This document shows, piece by piece, positions 18,415-26,490 of a stretch of DNA of 64,000 bases. Source of the DNA: Vibrio maerlii (GTDB lineage Bacteria > Pseudomonadota > Gammaproteobacteria > Enterobacterales > Vibrionaceae); the NCBI RefSeq assembly GCF_003415655.1, contig NZ_QRHC01000006.1:305154-369153 (forward strand), given 5' to 3'. Position numbers and translations under genes: made by a program. Numbering within the stretch: position 1 is the first letter of the stretch; each line of letters starts with the position of its first letter. The notes beneath the pieces were generated by a model. That model was given only the letters and a program-made list of their open reading frames with translations. It searched no databases and was not told the origin of the DNA.

Positions 18415-18759
18415 ATGTCGTCAGATTTTTATGGCACTAGCGCCGCGTATGCACGTAACGAAGCAGGTTACCGAGAAAAAGCACTTAAGCTTTATCCGTG
18501 GGTGTGTGGTAACTGTGCTCGAGAGTTTGTTTACTCGAACCTGCGTGAACTGACGGTTCACCACAAAGATCACGATCATACCAATAACCCTGAAGACGGT
18601 AGCAACTGGGAACTACTATGCTTGTACTGCCACGATCATGAGCATAGCAAATATCTCGATCATGAGCGTTACGGCTCAGAGGTAAAACCTGGTGAGGATG
18701 AACATGAAAGCGCAACTTATAATCCGTTCGCTGACTTGGCTAAGATGATGAAGAAGTAA
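18415..18759 (+). CDS. yajD: YajD-family HNH nuclease-like protein
   Basis: This 114-residue protein has the HNH fold: zinc cysteines in CGNCAREF and CLYCHDHEH, and the HNH core LTVHHKDHDHTNNPEDGSNW. Length and the opening SSDFYGTSAAYARNEAGYR closely fit E. coli YajD. The biological role of YajD is not established. It has its own upstream region and no obvious partner gene. Confidence 0.92.
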   Translation: MSSDFYGTSAAYARNEAGYREKALKLYPWVCGNCAREFVYSNLRELTVHHKDHDHTNNPEDGSNWELLCLYCHDHEHSKYLDHERYGSEVKPGEDEHESATYNPFADLAKMMKK

Positions 18760-18791
18760 TCTCTTAACGCGAGAGATTGCTGTTAATCCAG

Positions 18792-19520
18792 TTAATAAAA
18801 TTGCCCATTCTCTAAGAAGTAGGCAACTAAAGAGATGACCTGAGGGTCATCTTTTAGTTTATGGTGTACCACTTCAACTTTTTTGAAGTCGTACATATTA
18901 GCCAGCTTTGTCGACTCAACACTAACTAAGCCGTCATTTGGTTGTTCAAACATGCTTTTAGTAATGCTGTAACCTTTCGTTCCCGCAATTACCCCAAACT
19001 CAAAGTCTGGTGTTGGTAATGTCTGAGATAGTCCATTTTCTGAAGAGACTAAGGCGGGCGGCACTTCGCCAAACCAGTTCGCCCAGAATCGATCTTGATA
19101 ATGGTCGGCTACATCACTTCCATGGTTTGGTGTTCCAAGCATCACAGTACGACCTAAGCGCTCTTGTTGTTGCAGCTGATGATGGTTGCCTAGGTAGTGA
19201 CGAATCACCAAACCGCCCAAAGAGTGACCTACAAAGTGAATCTTGCCCGCTCCATCAATGCATTGTTCAATTTGATTGTCTGTCTCTTGGAGCATCCTAT
19301 TTAACGTAACCCCAACAGTGTCATAATCGAGAACGCAAGTGTTATATCCTGATTCGATAAGTCCTTGGCTTAATGTGTTCATTGAACGCCCACTTTTCGT
19401 CAAGCCGTGGATGACGACCACAAGTTCATTATTATCGCTATTGGAATGTAATGCAGGATAGGTTGAACACGCTGAAAGTAGCATAGCCAAAGTGACGATA
19501 CCCCAGTGTTTTAAATGCAT
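18792..19520 (-). CDS. Alpha/beta-hydrolase lipoprotein (lipase-like)
   Basis: This 242-residue protein carries a lipoprotein signal with lipobox LSAC. It has an alpha/beta-hydrolase fold: an oxyanion-region strand LVVVIHGLTKSGRS, nucleophile elbow GHSLGGL, a probable acid in the PNDGLVSVES region, and a late catalytic histidine in VEVVHHKLKDD. It resembles triacylglycerol lipase or PGAP1-like esterases; the substrate is not known. The location is envelope associated. It is convergent with yajD and the intergenic gap is only about 32 bp, with a 7-bp inverted repeat (AATCTCT / AGAGATT) between them. Confidence 0.82.
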   Translation of the reverse strand: MHLKHWGIVTLAMLLSACSTYPALHSNSDNNELVVVIHGLTKSGRSMNTLSQGLIESGYNTCVLDYDTVGVTLNRMLQETDNQIEQCIDGAGKIHFVGHSLGGLVIRHYLGNHHQLQQQERLGRTVMLGTPNHGSDVADHYQDRFWANWFGEVPPALVSSENGLSQTLPTPDFEFGVIAGTKGYSITKSMFEQPNDGLVSVESTKLANMYDFKKVEVVHHKLKDDPQVISLVAYFLENGQFY

Positions 19521-19739
19521 GTTCCAACCTCAAAAAATTACGTAACGACAGTAGGATATCAGTATGAAATGGAGTGTGAATGCTAATGCAGTCAGGTTTT
19601 TGTGAGTTTTGCTGTCTGTCCGAGATTTACAGAGTCGATTTGAGAATATGAGATCGGTGCATAGGCATCGGGGCTGTATTTTAGCGCACAATAGACAAAA
19701 CGAAGACTTGCCGACAGCCTCACTGAATAAGGAATTAAC

Positions 19740-20039
19740 GTGATAAGACATATCTTGCTCATCAAATTCAAACAAGATACTAGCAATACTCAAATCGAAG
19801 AACTTATGGCGCTTTTCACATCAATGACAAACAAAGTTGACGGAGTGGTGGGAGTAGAGTGGGGAGCAAACAATAGCCCTGAAGGTAAGAATCAAGGATA
19901 TACCCATTCAGTTCTGATGACGTTCGCCGATGAATCTGGAAGAGCAAACTATCTACCGCATCCTGAGCACGACGCTTTGAAAGGTGTTTTCCGACCTATC
20001 CTCGAAGATATTATAGTGTTTGATTATCAACCTGCGTAA
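19740..20039 (+). CDS. Dabb (stress-responsive alpha/beta-barrel) domain protein
   Basis: This 99-residue single-domain protein has typical Dabb features: IRHILLIKFKQDTSNTQIEE at the start and SHSVLMTFADE-like central strand (here THSVLMTFADESGRANYLPH), then PEHDALKGVFRP. Dabb proteins form dimeric ferredoxin-like barrels; some are enzymes, but most bacterial members have no assigned reaction. The start is GTG 19740 with AAGGA ahead of it. Confidence 0.87.
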   Translation: MIRHILLIKFKQDTSNTQIEELMALFTSMTNKVDGVVGVEWGANNSPEGKNQGYTHSVLMTFADESGRANYLPHPEHDALKGVFRPILEDIIVFDYQPA

Positions 20040-20169
20040 TGACGGTATGGTGTTACATACTATGTGATAAACAGGGAACGATTAGCGCTATTTAGCGAAT
20101 GAAATCTAAGCCCCCGTTACCTTCAAATGAAGATTGTTTAGAAGATTAGAATACCAAGGGAAGGTATAC

Positions 20170-21627
20170 ATGCAGATCAAAATTAGTCAGCTTAAAATTG
20201 AGAACGGGTTACATACTCTGTCGATTCCAGAATGGCAGATAGAAGATAACCAATCTTGGGGAGTATTTAGCACCGATGGCGATATTGGGTCTATGCTCGG
20301 TGATCTGTTGTGTGGTGAATATAAGGTTTCGGCAGAGGCTTGTTGGATTAGCAATCCAAATATTGCTCAGGTCTCTCTTGCTGAGCAGCAAAGGCTGTTA
20401 GAAGAAGAGCTAGCGAATGATGATACAGATTTCCTTGACCGCATAGATACTGGAACAGATGTGGAATCGCTCATCTATCTGCAATGCAAAGACGAAGCGC
20501 TAACGGCGAAATTACTTTATGACCTCGATCTAACCCACCTTGCAGGAAGTGGATTTCGAGTACTCTCAACTGGAGAGACACGTCGCGTGATGTTAGCAAG
20601 AGCGCTTGCGACAAAACCAGCTTTGCTTGTATTAGATAACCCGTTCGTCGGTTTAGATGTTGAACACAGAGCTTCTCTTGCTCGCTACCTTAAGCAATTA
20701 TCCAACACGCTGCAGATGCTAGTGACATTCAATCGTGAAGAAGACCTTCCAGATTGGATTACCCAAATCGCATTGTTCAATCATGGTGCTCTTGACTCCT
20801 TTATGCAAAAGGAAGAGTGGGAGAGTCACCCAGTTATTAAGCAGATTAAGTCTCAGTCGCGCAAGCAAAGTGAGGAAGTACTGAGACTGGTTCAGAGTCA
20901 TCAACATTCAAGTCAGTTTCCAGATCCAATCTTTCAAATCAAAGCAGGCAAAGTCGCGTACACGGAGAAAACTATATTCTTGGGTGTTGATTGGCGAATT
21001 AATCAAGGTGAGCATTGGCAGCTAAAGGGGCCGAATGGATGTGGAAAAAGTACCTTACTTGGTTTGATATTTGGTGATCATCCGCAGTGCTATTCCAATG
21101 ATATTTATATCTTTGGAAACAAGCGTGGTAGCGGCGAAACCATTTGGGAAATCAAACAAAACATAGGTATGGTTTCATCAGCACTTCATCTTCAGTATCG
21201 AGTCAGTTGTAGTGCGCTTGAAGTTATTTTATCTGGTTTTTATGACTCAATTGGCCTGTATACACAACCAAGTAAACGAGAACAACAAATAGCAATGGAA
21301 TGGCTGCAAATACTCCATATGAGTGAATATGCCCGTACCTCATTCAGACAGCTTGATTATGGTCAGCAACGGTTGCTCCTTATTGCTCGTGCCATCGTTA
21401 AACAACCTACATTACTTATCCTTGATGAGCCTTATCAAGGTCTTGATTACCTTGGTCGTCGTTTGGTCAAAAACGCCCTAGAACTCATCGCGAGAGACAA
21501 TCTGAGCCAACTGCTCTACGTCTCGCATTATGCTGGGGACAAGCTAGAAACCATCAAGAACGAGCTTCAGTTTGTGTATGACGAAAACGCTGAATGCTAT
21601 AGGGCAGAGATCATTCGAGGCGAATAG
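20170..21627 (+). CDS. modF: ModF/PhrA-like tandem ABC ATPase
   Basis: This 485-residue protein has two fused ABC ATPase domains and aligns well with E. coli ModF, which is associated with the molybdate transport locus. Domain 2 is intact: Walker A GPNGCGKST, conserved SNDIYIFGNKRGSGETIW, signature LDYGQQRL, Walker B LLILDEPYQG. Domain 1 is degenerate: where Walker A should be, residues 34-44 read STDGDIGSMLG with no lysine, and Walker B is LLVLDNPFVG with the catalytic glutamate replaced by asparagine, though LSTGETRR is kept. ATG 20170 is preferred because GGGAAGG lies just before it; an in-frame TTG 12 codons upstream has no support. No modABC genes are nearby. Confidence 0.85.
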   Translation: MQIKISQLKIENGLHTLSIPEWQIEDNQSWGVFSTDGDIGSMLGDLLCGEYKVSAEACWISNPNIAQVSLAEQQRLLEEELANDDTDFLDRIDTGTDVESLIYLQCKDEALTAKLLYDLDLTHLAGSGFRVLSTGETRRVMLARALATKPALLVLDNPFVGLDVEHRASLARYLKQLSNTLQMLVTFNREEDLPDWITQIALFNHGALDSFMQKEEWESHPVIKQIKSQSRKQSEEVLRLVQSHQHSSQFPDPIFQIKAGKVAYTEKTIFLGVDWRINQGEHWQLKGPNGCGKSTLLGLIFGDHPQCYSNDIYIFGNKRGSGETIWEIKQNIGMVSSALHLQYRVSCSALEVILSGFYDSIGLYTQPSKREQQIAMEWLQILHMSEYARTSFRQLDYGQQRLLLIARAIVKQPTLLILDEPYQGLDYLGRRLVKNALELIARDNLSQLLYVSHYAGDKLETIKNELQFVYDENAECYRAEIIRGE

Positions 21628-21683
21628 TGTTAGGTTGAGTTGTTGGCTTTTTCATACACCTGATTTTGGGAGCATTAAGTCTT

Positions 21684-21856
21684 ATGGAAAATCAGCTTTC
21701 TAAGACGCTTTTTTGGTTGGAGAGCAAATTAGCATAGCCGACATCGCACTGTATGCTTGCACCTATATTTCCCATGAATATTTCCAACAATAGCCACATA
21801 TACAGAGCTGGATCAAACACATAGCCTCGCCAGATGGGTATGTTGGAATGTCATAA
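21684..21856 (+). pseudogene. Remnant of a glutathione S-transferase C-terminal domain
   Basis: Between modF and the next gene lies a decayed coding fragment. From the 21710 frame it reads FLVGEQISIADIALYAC, then TYISHEYFQQ, a TAG stop, and PHIQSWIKHIASPDGYVGMS before a stop at 21854-21856. This is the conserved N-capping box and helix of the glutathione S-transferase C-terminal domain. A preceding segment, MENQLSKTLFWLESKLA, from ATG 21684 is in another frame, implying a frameshift. The N-terminal thioredoxin-like domain is missing. Confidence 0.75.
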
Positions 21857-21878
21857 TCAACATTGAGCAGGGCAGAGC

Positions 21879-22049
21879 ATGGATCGTTGTGGGCAGTGTA
21901 AGCAATTTACGCGAACAAAAGACAATCAAAAGGACCTATGTGGGGCATGGGAGCAACCAACGCTCGCCAATCGACCGGCATGTCAGTTTTTTATCCCGAA
22001 AAATTTAAGTTTATTCTTGGACAACCAAAGTAGGAAAAACAATGTTTGA
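21879..22049 (+). CDS. Possible 56-residue zinc-ribbon-like small protein
   Basis: An open frame from ATG 21879 to TGA 22047-22049 encodes MDRCGQCKQF then LCGAWEQPTLANRPACQFF and a basic tail. Four cysteines (CxxC, then C and C) suggest a small zinc ribbon. It overlaps the start of the next gene (ATG 22042) by 8 bp, which supports coupled translation. I do not recognise a family, and no strong ribosome binding site is visible, so it may or may not be expressed. Confidence 0.5.
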   Translation: MDRCGQCKQFTRTKDNQKDLCGAWEQPTLANRPACQFFIPKNLSLFLDNQSRKNNV

Positions 22050-22629
22050 ACCGACTGATGAGAATGTGGATGAGTTAAAACTCGCAATCTCCCTACCAGA
22101 TTTACACACAACCGATTTTGGACATTTGATTAGCCTAGACGACCTTCCGTCAACCAAATTTTCTGAGCTGGATTACGATGCTTGGTTTCTGTCAGGTATA
22201 GGGTCTAAGTACATTCGTAACTTAACTAACGTGTGTGAAACCCAGGGTATCGAACTGGTTGTTTTTGATAGTCCATATCACGATACAACAGCAATTCATG
22301 ATGTTGTGGTGAACTTAGCCAACAAGCTTTTTTCTAAAGAAATGCCTAACAATATAGATATAGCGGATATTCGAAATCTTAATCAAAGTTCTGATCATTT
22401 ACTGGCATTTAACAGCAAACGTGAAGCGCTTTGCTTTCTTAAAGAGCAAGAGTTGGGAGAGGTCATTGGGGGTGTTTATCTGGCTCACGGTGGAACCGAT
22501 CTAGAAGAATATGAAAAGTCGAACAAAGCGTTGCAGAACCACATTTCAGATTATGGTTTTCTTTGTTCGAGCTTTCTTTCTACCGGTATCGCTGAATGTA
22601 CGATCTTACTTGGGGTTCGATCTAAGTAA
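22042..22629 (+). CDS. Conserved-looking protein of unknown function
   Basis: This 195-residue soluble protein starts MFEPTDENVDELKLAISLP and ends TILLGVRSK. I do not recognise the family. It alternates hydrophobic strands and helices (YDAWFLSGIGSKYIRNL, GIELVVFDSPYHDTTAIHDV, EVIGGVYLAHGGTDLEEY), suggesting an alpha/beta domain, with no signal peptide or membrane segment. The start is supported by TAGGAAAAACA just upstream. The 56-residue Cys-rich ORF overlaps its start, so the two may be functionally linked. Confidence 0.65.
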   Translation: MFEPTDENVDELKLAISLPDLHTTDFGHLISLDDLPSTKFSELDYDAWFLSGIGSKYIRNLTNVCETQGIELVVFDSPYHDTTAIHDVVVNLANKLFSKEMPNNIDIADIRNLNQSSDHLLAFNSKREALCFLKEQELGEVIGGVYLAHGGTDLEEYEKSNKALQNHISDYGFLCSSFLSTGIAECTILLGVRSK

Positions 22630-22630
22630 C

Positions 22631-23050
22631 TTATTCTGACGGTAAGTGTTGTTTGAGCTCTCTTAGCATCAAGTAGGCACTTTCACCCGATAGGTCATAG
22701 GGTTTGAATTCATCAGAGCCAGAGAATTGTAGGTTCAACAATGAAGTTAAGTGAGATTGTGGTACATCGCCCATTGACCAATCCCCAAACTGTCTCGAGT
22801 GAATTTATTTGTAGTAAACGATGGTGACGTTACTGTGTCGTCAATCGTTGACGATGTAATTATAAGTATTGTTGACGGCTTCTCGCGAGCCCTCTAGACA
22901 CTGCATGAAGTAGTCTTCATTGTGGCTAAGAAGACCGGTGATTTTACTTTCTTTGTTGTGTTCGTGAGATTTGTCTAAGATGTCTTGTAACGCGGCTGGA
23001 TCACATTCTTTTGATAGGGTACTTACGTAGATCAGTCGAACTAAAGGCAT
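22631..23050 (-). pseudogene. BLUF-domain photoreceptor gene interrupted by two in-frame stops
   Basis: From ATG 23050 the frame reads MPLVRLIYVSTLSKECDP, then HNKESKITGLLSHNEDYFMQCLEGS, ending at TGA (22841-22843). Reading on in the same frame gives RHSNVTIVYYK, a TAA, and IHSRQFGDWSMGDVPQ, continuing to a final stop at 22631-22633. The whole is about 139 codons, the usual size of a short BLUF protein. BLUF proteins bind FAD and sense blue light; the flavin-site tyrosine (IYVS), asparagine (HNKES), glutamine (FMQCLEG) and tryptophan (DWSMG) all remain in place. The two stops without a frameshift suggest recent inactivation. A truncated 69-residue product could still be made but would lack the C-terminal cap. 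Confidence 0.8.
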
Positions 23051-23211
23051 AACGTCCACTCTGTATGTTGTTGTGATTATTATCAAATATAATCTATAGC
23101 GCTGAAATTGCTAATTGATGGTGCATTTTTCAAAATCGGCTTTGCTTCTCATATTTTCTCAAAACTCTCTCTTAAGCTATAGATGGGTCCTTCCATTGAG
23201 AGGTGCACGCT

Positions 23212-23592
23212 ATGTCTATAGAACGTCATGGAATAACGTTAGGTATTGAACACATTGGCTCTGACTTGGTATTAGTCTTTAAGGCGACAGGGAAACTCAC
23301 GCATGAAGACTATGTGCGTATTGAGCCGGTCTTGCAGTCAAGCTTAAAGGGAGTCAATGTCGATGAGATAAAGATGTTAGTCGATATCACCGAATTTTCT
23401 GGATGGGAGTTACGAGCTGCCTGGGATGATTTTAAACTTGGCAAAGAGCTTGGCTTTGATATCGAGAAGGTTGCCATTTATGGTGAGAACAATTGGCAAG
23501 AACTCGCGGCGAAAATCGGAAGCTGGTTTATTTCGGGCAAGATGAAATCATTCGATAACTATCAATCAGCAGTTGAATGGTTGAACGACTGA
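23212..23592 (+). CDS. SpoIIAA/STAS-like protein
   Basis: This 126-residue protein is of the SpoIIAA-like (DUF3478) family, which has a STAS-type fold. The pattern LVLVFKATGKLTHEDYVRIE, IKMLVDITEFSGWELRAAWD and KVAIYGENNWQELAAKIGSW is typical. Members are common in marine bacteria; some bind lipids or act in stress responses, but no specific role is known. I chose ATG 23212, preceded by GAGAGGTGC, over a GTG three codons upstream. A terminator follows. Confidence 0.85.
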   Translation: MSIERHGITLGIEHIGSDLVLVFKATGKLTHEDYVRIEPVLQSSLKGVNVDEIKMLVDITEFSGWELRAAWDDFKLGKELGFDIEKVAIYGENNWQELAAKIGSWFISGKMKSFDNYQSAVEWLND

Positions 23593-23623
23593 GCCGTTTA
23601 TTATTATCACTGTAGACACTGAA

Positions 23624-23650
23624 AGCATGGCAGAAATGCCGTGCTTTTTT
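23624..23650 (+). terminator. Rho-independent terminator
   Basis: A 9-bp stem AGCATGGCA / TGCCGTGCT with one G-T pair and a GAAA loop is followed by TTTTT, 31 bp after the SpoIIAA-like gene. Confidence 0.85.
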
Positions 23651-23680
23651 CATTAACAAACTGGCAAAGAAGAGGAATAC

Positions 23681-24136
23681 ATGATTCCGTTGAATACATC
23701 CGTTGTGTCGGGAGTTGCGCTATCTGAGTTTGATGGCGAGATTAAAATGCTATTGATGAAGCGAGTAAAAGGTGGCTTCTGGTGTCATGTTGCTGGGGGA
23801 ATTGAAGGTGAAGAAACGGGATCTGAGGCAATTGTTCGTGAGTTTCGCGAAGAGACTCAGATTAAAGTCGCTGAGCTTTATAATGCTCAGTTTCTAGAGC
23901 AATTTTATGAATCTAATGTCAATGTCATAGAGTTGATACCGGTGTTTGCTGTGGTTTGCCCACCAGAACAAGTCGTTACATTGAACGAAGAACACTCCGA
24001 ATTTAAATGGTGTACATTAGAGGAGGCATTGGCATTAGCACCTTTTCCAAATCAACATGCAGTCTATAAGCATATTTGGTCCTATTTTGTTGAGCGTCCA
24101 ATCCATCCGCTTTACCGAGTTAAAATCACACAGTAA
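23681..24136 (+). CDS. Nudix hydrolase
   Basis: This 151-residue protein has a Nudix box at about residues 45-67 (GGIEGEETGSEAIVREFREE, then TQI). It fits Gx5Ex7REUxEExGU except that the usual last glycine is glutamine. Nudix enzymes hydrolyse nucleoside diphosphates linked to another moiety. The general layout (VSGVALSEFDGEIKMLLMKR) is like dihydroneopterin-triphosphate or mutator-type members, but the substrate cannot be decided. GAAGAGGAATAC precedes the ATG. OsmC and cupin genes follow closely on the same strand, suggesting a small stress-related transcription unit. Confidence 0.87.
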   Translation: MIPLNTSVVSGVALSEFDGEIKMLLMKRVKGGFWCHVAGGIEGEETGSEAIVREFREETQIKVAELYNAQFLEQFYESNVNVIELIPVFAVVCPPEQVVTLNEEHSEFKWCTLEEALALAPFPNQHAVYKHIWSYFVERPIHPLYRVKITQ

Positions 24137-24159
24137 GAAAAGAGGTTAGGGATAACACT

Positions 24160-24624
24160 ATGTCGCAACATACAGCCACTGTACGCTGGGTTAGAAAACC
24201 AGAAGACATTTTCAGTGACAACCAATACAGTCGAGCTCATCAATGGGAATTTGATGGCGGGGCTATCGTACCTGCTTCTCCATCCCCTGATATTGTGCCT
24301 TTGCCGTTATCTAAAGTGGAAAACGTGGATCCAGAGGAAGCCTTCATAGCAGCTTTATCCAGTTGTCATATGTTGGTATTTCTATCGATTGCGGCCAAGC
24401 GTAAGTATGTGGTAGAGAGTTATGTTGATCATGCGGTAGGTGTGTTGGAAGATAATGAAATGGGTCGAATGGCAGTCACTAAGGTAGCTCTTAGGCCTGA
24501 AATCACTTTCTCTGAAGAGAAAACACCGACGACGAAGGAACTAGAGAAAATGCATCATCTTTCACACGAGAACTGCTTCATCGCTAACTCAGTGAGAACA
24601 GAAGTCGTTACAGAAATTATCTGA
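24160..24624 (+). CDS. OsmC-family peroxiredoxin-like protein
   Basis: This 154-residue protein is of the OsmC/Ohr superfamily. The two conserved cysteines are in LSSCHMLVFLSIA and HENCFIANSV, with the family glutamate in VDPEEAF. OsmC/Ohr enzymes reduce organic hydroperoxides with dithiol cofactors in the cytoplasm. This member belongs to the YhfA/OsmC-like side rather than Ohr. It follows the Nudix gene by 23 bp and has AAAGAGGTTAGGG ahead of the ATG. Confidence 0.88.
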   Translation: MSQHTATVRWVRKPEDIFSDNQYSRAHQWEFDGGAIVPASPSPDIVPLPLSKVENVDPEEAFIAALSSCHMLVFLSIAAKRKYVVESYVDHAVGVLEDNEMGRMAVTKVALRPEITFSEEKTPTTKELEKMHHLSHENCFIANSVRTEVVTEII

Positions 24625-24674
24625 TGGACGTTGTTTGATGGAAATAAACAGTGGACTACAAAGGAGCGATACTT

Positions 24675-24989
24675 ATGTCGAATCTCTTTTCAAATATTCC
24701 TGAGCAAATACCTAACGAAGTATTTGAAGATATTATCTCTACAGATGTTATCCGTATCGAAAGGATTCTTTCAAAGGGGCACTGTTCGCCTGACGTCGGT
24801 TGGTATGACCAAGAAGAGAACGAGTGGGTTTTGGTACTCAAGGGTGAAGGCGTCCTCGAATTTGAATTTGGTGAGCTAGTGACATTATCAGAGGGCGATT
24901 TCATCAACATCGAAGCCGGAACAAAACACAAAGTGAAGAGTACGCACCCTGATAGAGTGACGGTTTGGCTGGCTGTGTTTTATCGCTGA
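24675..24989 (+). CDS. Cupin-domain protein
   Basis: This 104-residue single-domain cupin has cupin motif 1 in DQEENEWVLVLKGEGVLEFEFG and motif 2 in EGDFINIEAGTKHKVKS, with a histidine kept in the second motif. Small cupins of this type are often metal-binding; the ligand and reaction are unknown. ATG 24675 is preferred since AAGGAGCGAT lies before it; an in-frame upstream start would place that sequence inside the gene. It ends the Nudix-OsmC-cupin run and is followed by a terminator. Confidence 0.85.
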   Translation: MSNLFSNIPEQIPNEVFEDIISTDVIRIERILSKGHCSPDVGWYDQEENEWVLVLKGEGVLEFEFGELVTLSEGDFINIEAGTKHKVKSTHPDRVTVWLAVFYR

Positions 24990-25043
24990 GAGCTTGGCTT
25001 TGAAGGTGTAGTGAGGTGAGTTTTCGATACCCTAGAAACGGTG

Positions 25044-25080
25044 AAACCCCGATGTTGGTAGCATCGGGGTTTCGAATTTT
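25044..25080 (+). terminator. Rho-independent terminator after the cupin gene
   Basis: A perfect 11-bp stem AAACCCCGATG / CATCGGGGTTT with a 7-nt loop is followed by CGAATTTTT. Confidence 0.85.
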
Positions 25081-25160
25081 TAGATGTCTCGATTGGTAAG
25101 GTCGATTATCTTTTCTATGCAGAAGGCTGGATTAATCCAATCTTATTCCTTGGTAGGGAA

Positions 25161-25439
25161 TTAGATGCGGATGAAGTCCATATGCTCAACTTTTGGCTTG
25201 TAAGCGTGACGTTGAACGTCTTGTGGCTTAACTTTAACTTCTTCGCCAGCGATCACTAGAGTGATTGCTTCGTAGAAGTCAGCTTTGTCCATTTGGTTCA
25301 TAACGTCGTCGTGGTTCAACGCGATAGAAACTGGCGCTGCTTCACCACCGTAAACAACTGCTGGGAATTGGCCAGCGTGACGTAGGCGGCGGCTCGCACC
25401 TTTACCTAGTTCAGTACGTACTACTGCTTCAAATTTCAT
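25161..25439 (-). CDS. rplY: 50S ribosomal protein L25, short form
   Basis: This 92-residue protein is the short L25, which binds 5S rRNA in the large ribosomal subunit. The sequence [37 protein letters not shown] and the ending VEHMDFIRI are characteristic. It lacks the C-terminal CTC extension, as in E. coli and other Vibrio. The 293 bp upstream to the divergent glycosyltransferase gene hold its leader and no other gene that I can see. Confidence 0.97.
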   Translation of the reverse strand: MKFEAVVRTELGKGASRRLRHAGQFPAVVYGGEAAPVSIALNHDDVMNQMDKADFYEAITLVIAGEEVKVKPQDVQRHAYKPKVEHMDFIRI

Positions 25440-25732
25440 AGTTTTACTCTCAAATTAGTAAAAGTTAAATATCACATCGAGCAATGCGACCTTGCTCAGA
25501 TGCGTAAAGTTTTGTGAAGTAATTGGTCGTTACTCTCAAAACGAGCGCGGATACTATCATCCATATCATTAATGAGCAATAGTTCTTGGCATATTCGTCA
25601 TAAAAAAGATGCTAAATCTGGCACTTATATGAACCGAATATGAACTCGCTGCTCACCATCTATTAAACCACATAGCCGTATTCTAATCACACATTAACGA
25701 ATGAGTTAGACCACAAAGTACGGAGAAATATT

Positions 25733-26461
25733 ATGAGCAAGCTGAGTGTGGTGGTGATTACCCTAAATGAAGAAAAGCGTATTGGCCGTTTAATGGAAGA
25801 TCTTAGTAAGCAGTCATACCGTGATTTCGAAGTGATTCTTGTTGATTCTAATAGTGAGGATGCTACGTGTGATGTGGCCCAGGCATATGAAGAAAGTTTA
25901 CCGGAATTAACGGTGCATAAGATGAGCACCCGTGGTGTCAGCCTAGGTCGCAACACAGGCGCAAAGCTGGCTAAATATGAGCGACTACTGTTTTTAGACG
26001 CGGATGTCCGTTTGTCTGCCAATTTTCTATCCAATGCAATGTCCTCTCTAGAAGAGAAGAAGCTAGAAGTGGCTGGTGTTTACATGGGTTCATCTGAATT
26101 ACCAATGATTCATAAGCTAGGATATGGCCTGTTTAACGGTGGCTTGTATTTAACGCAATTCTTTTTCCCAACTGCAGTGGGAGCGTGCATTTTCTCATCT
26201 CGTCGAGTTCATCAAGAAATCGGTGGTTTTGACGAAGAGATAGTACTGTGTGAAGACTGTGATTACGTAAAACGAGCAAGTCAGACTTGGCGATTCCGCT
26301 TCTTGCCAATCACATTTGGATTTGATCCTCGCAGACTCGATCAAGATGGTACGTTCAAGATGGGCTTCACCTACTTGAAAGCGAACGTACGACGCTTCTT
26401 CTTTGGTGAGATGCGAAATAACGAAATGGAATACAAGTTTGGTCACTACTCAGAACAGTAA
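25733..26461 (+). CDS. Family 2 glycosyltransferase
   Basis: This 242-residue GT-A fold glycosyltransferase has the N-terminal VVVITLNEEKRIGRLMEDL, nucleotide-site DSNSEDAT, a DxD-type LFLDADVR, and an acceptor-side region EEIVLCEDCDYVKRA. There is no membrane segment, so it probably works at the cytoplasmic face. ATACGGAGAAATATT precedes the ATG. It lies 29 bp upstream of a DedA/LssY gene and is probably co-transcribed, suggesting modification of an envelope lipid or polysaccharide; donor and acceptor are unknown. Confidence 0.88.
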   Translation: MSKLSVVVITLNEEKRIGRLMEDLSKQSYRDFEVILVDSNSEDATCDVAQAYEESLPELTVHKMSTRGVSLGRNTGAKLAKYERLLFLDADVRLSANFLSNAMSSLEEKKLEVAGVYMGSSELPMIHKLGYGLFNGGLYLTQFFFPTAVGACIFSSRRVHQEIGGFDEEIVLCEDCDYVKRASQTWRFRFLPITFGFDPRRLDQDGTFKMGFTYLKANVRRFFFGEMRNNEMEYKFGHYSEQ

Positions 26462-26490
26462 TTCCGAGCAATAAACTAGAGCGTTAGACT

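Noticed and set aside
24631..24879. 82-codon plus-strand frame overlapping the cupin gene
   Set aside because: It is in another frame of the well-supported cupin gene and has no family features.
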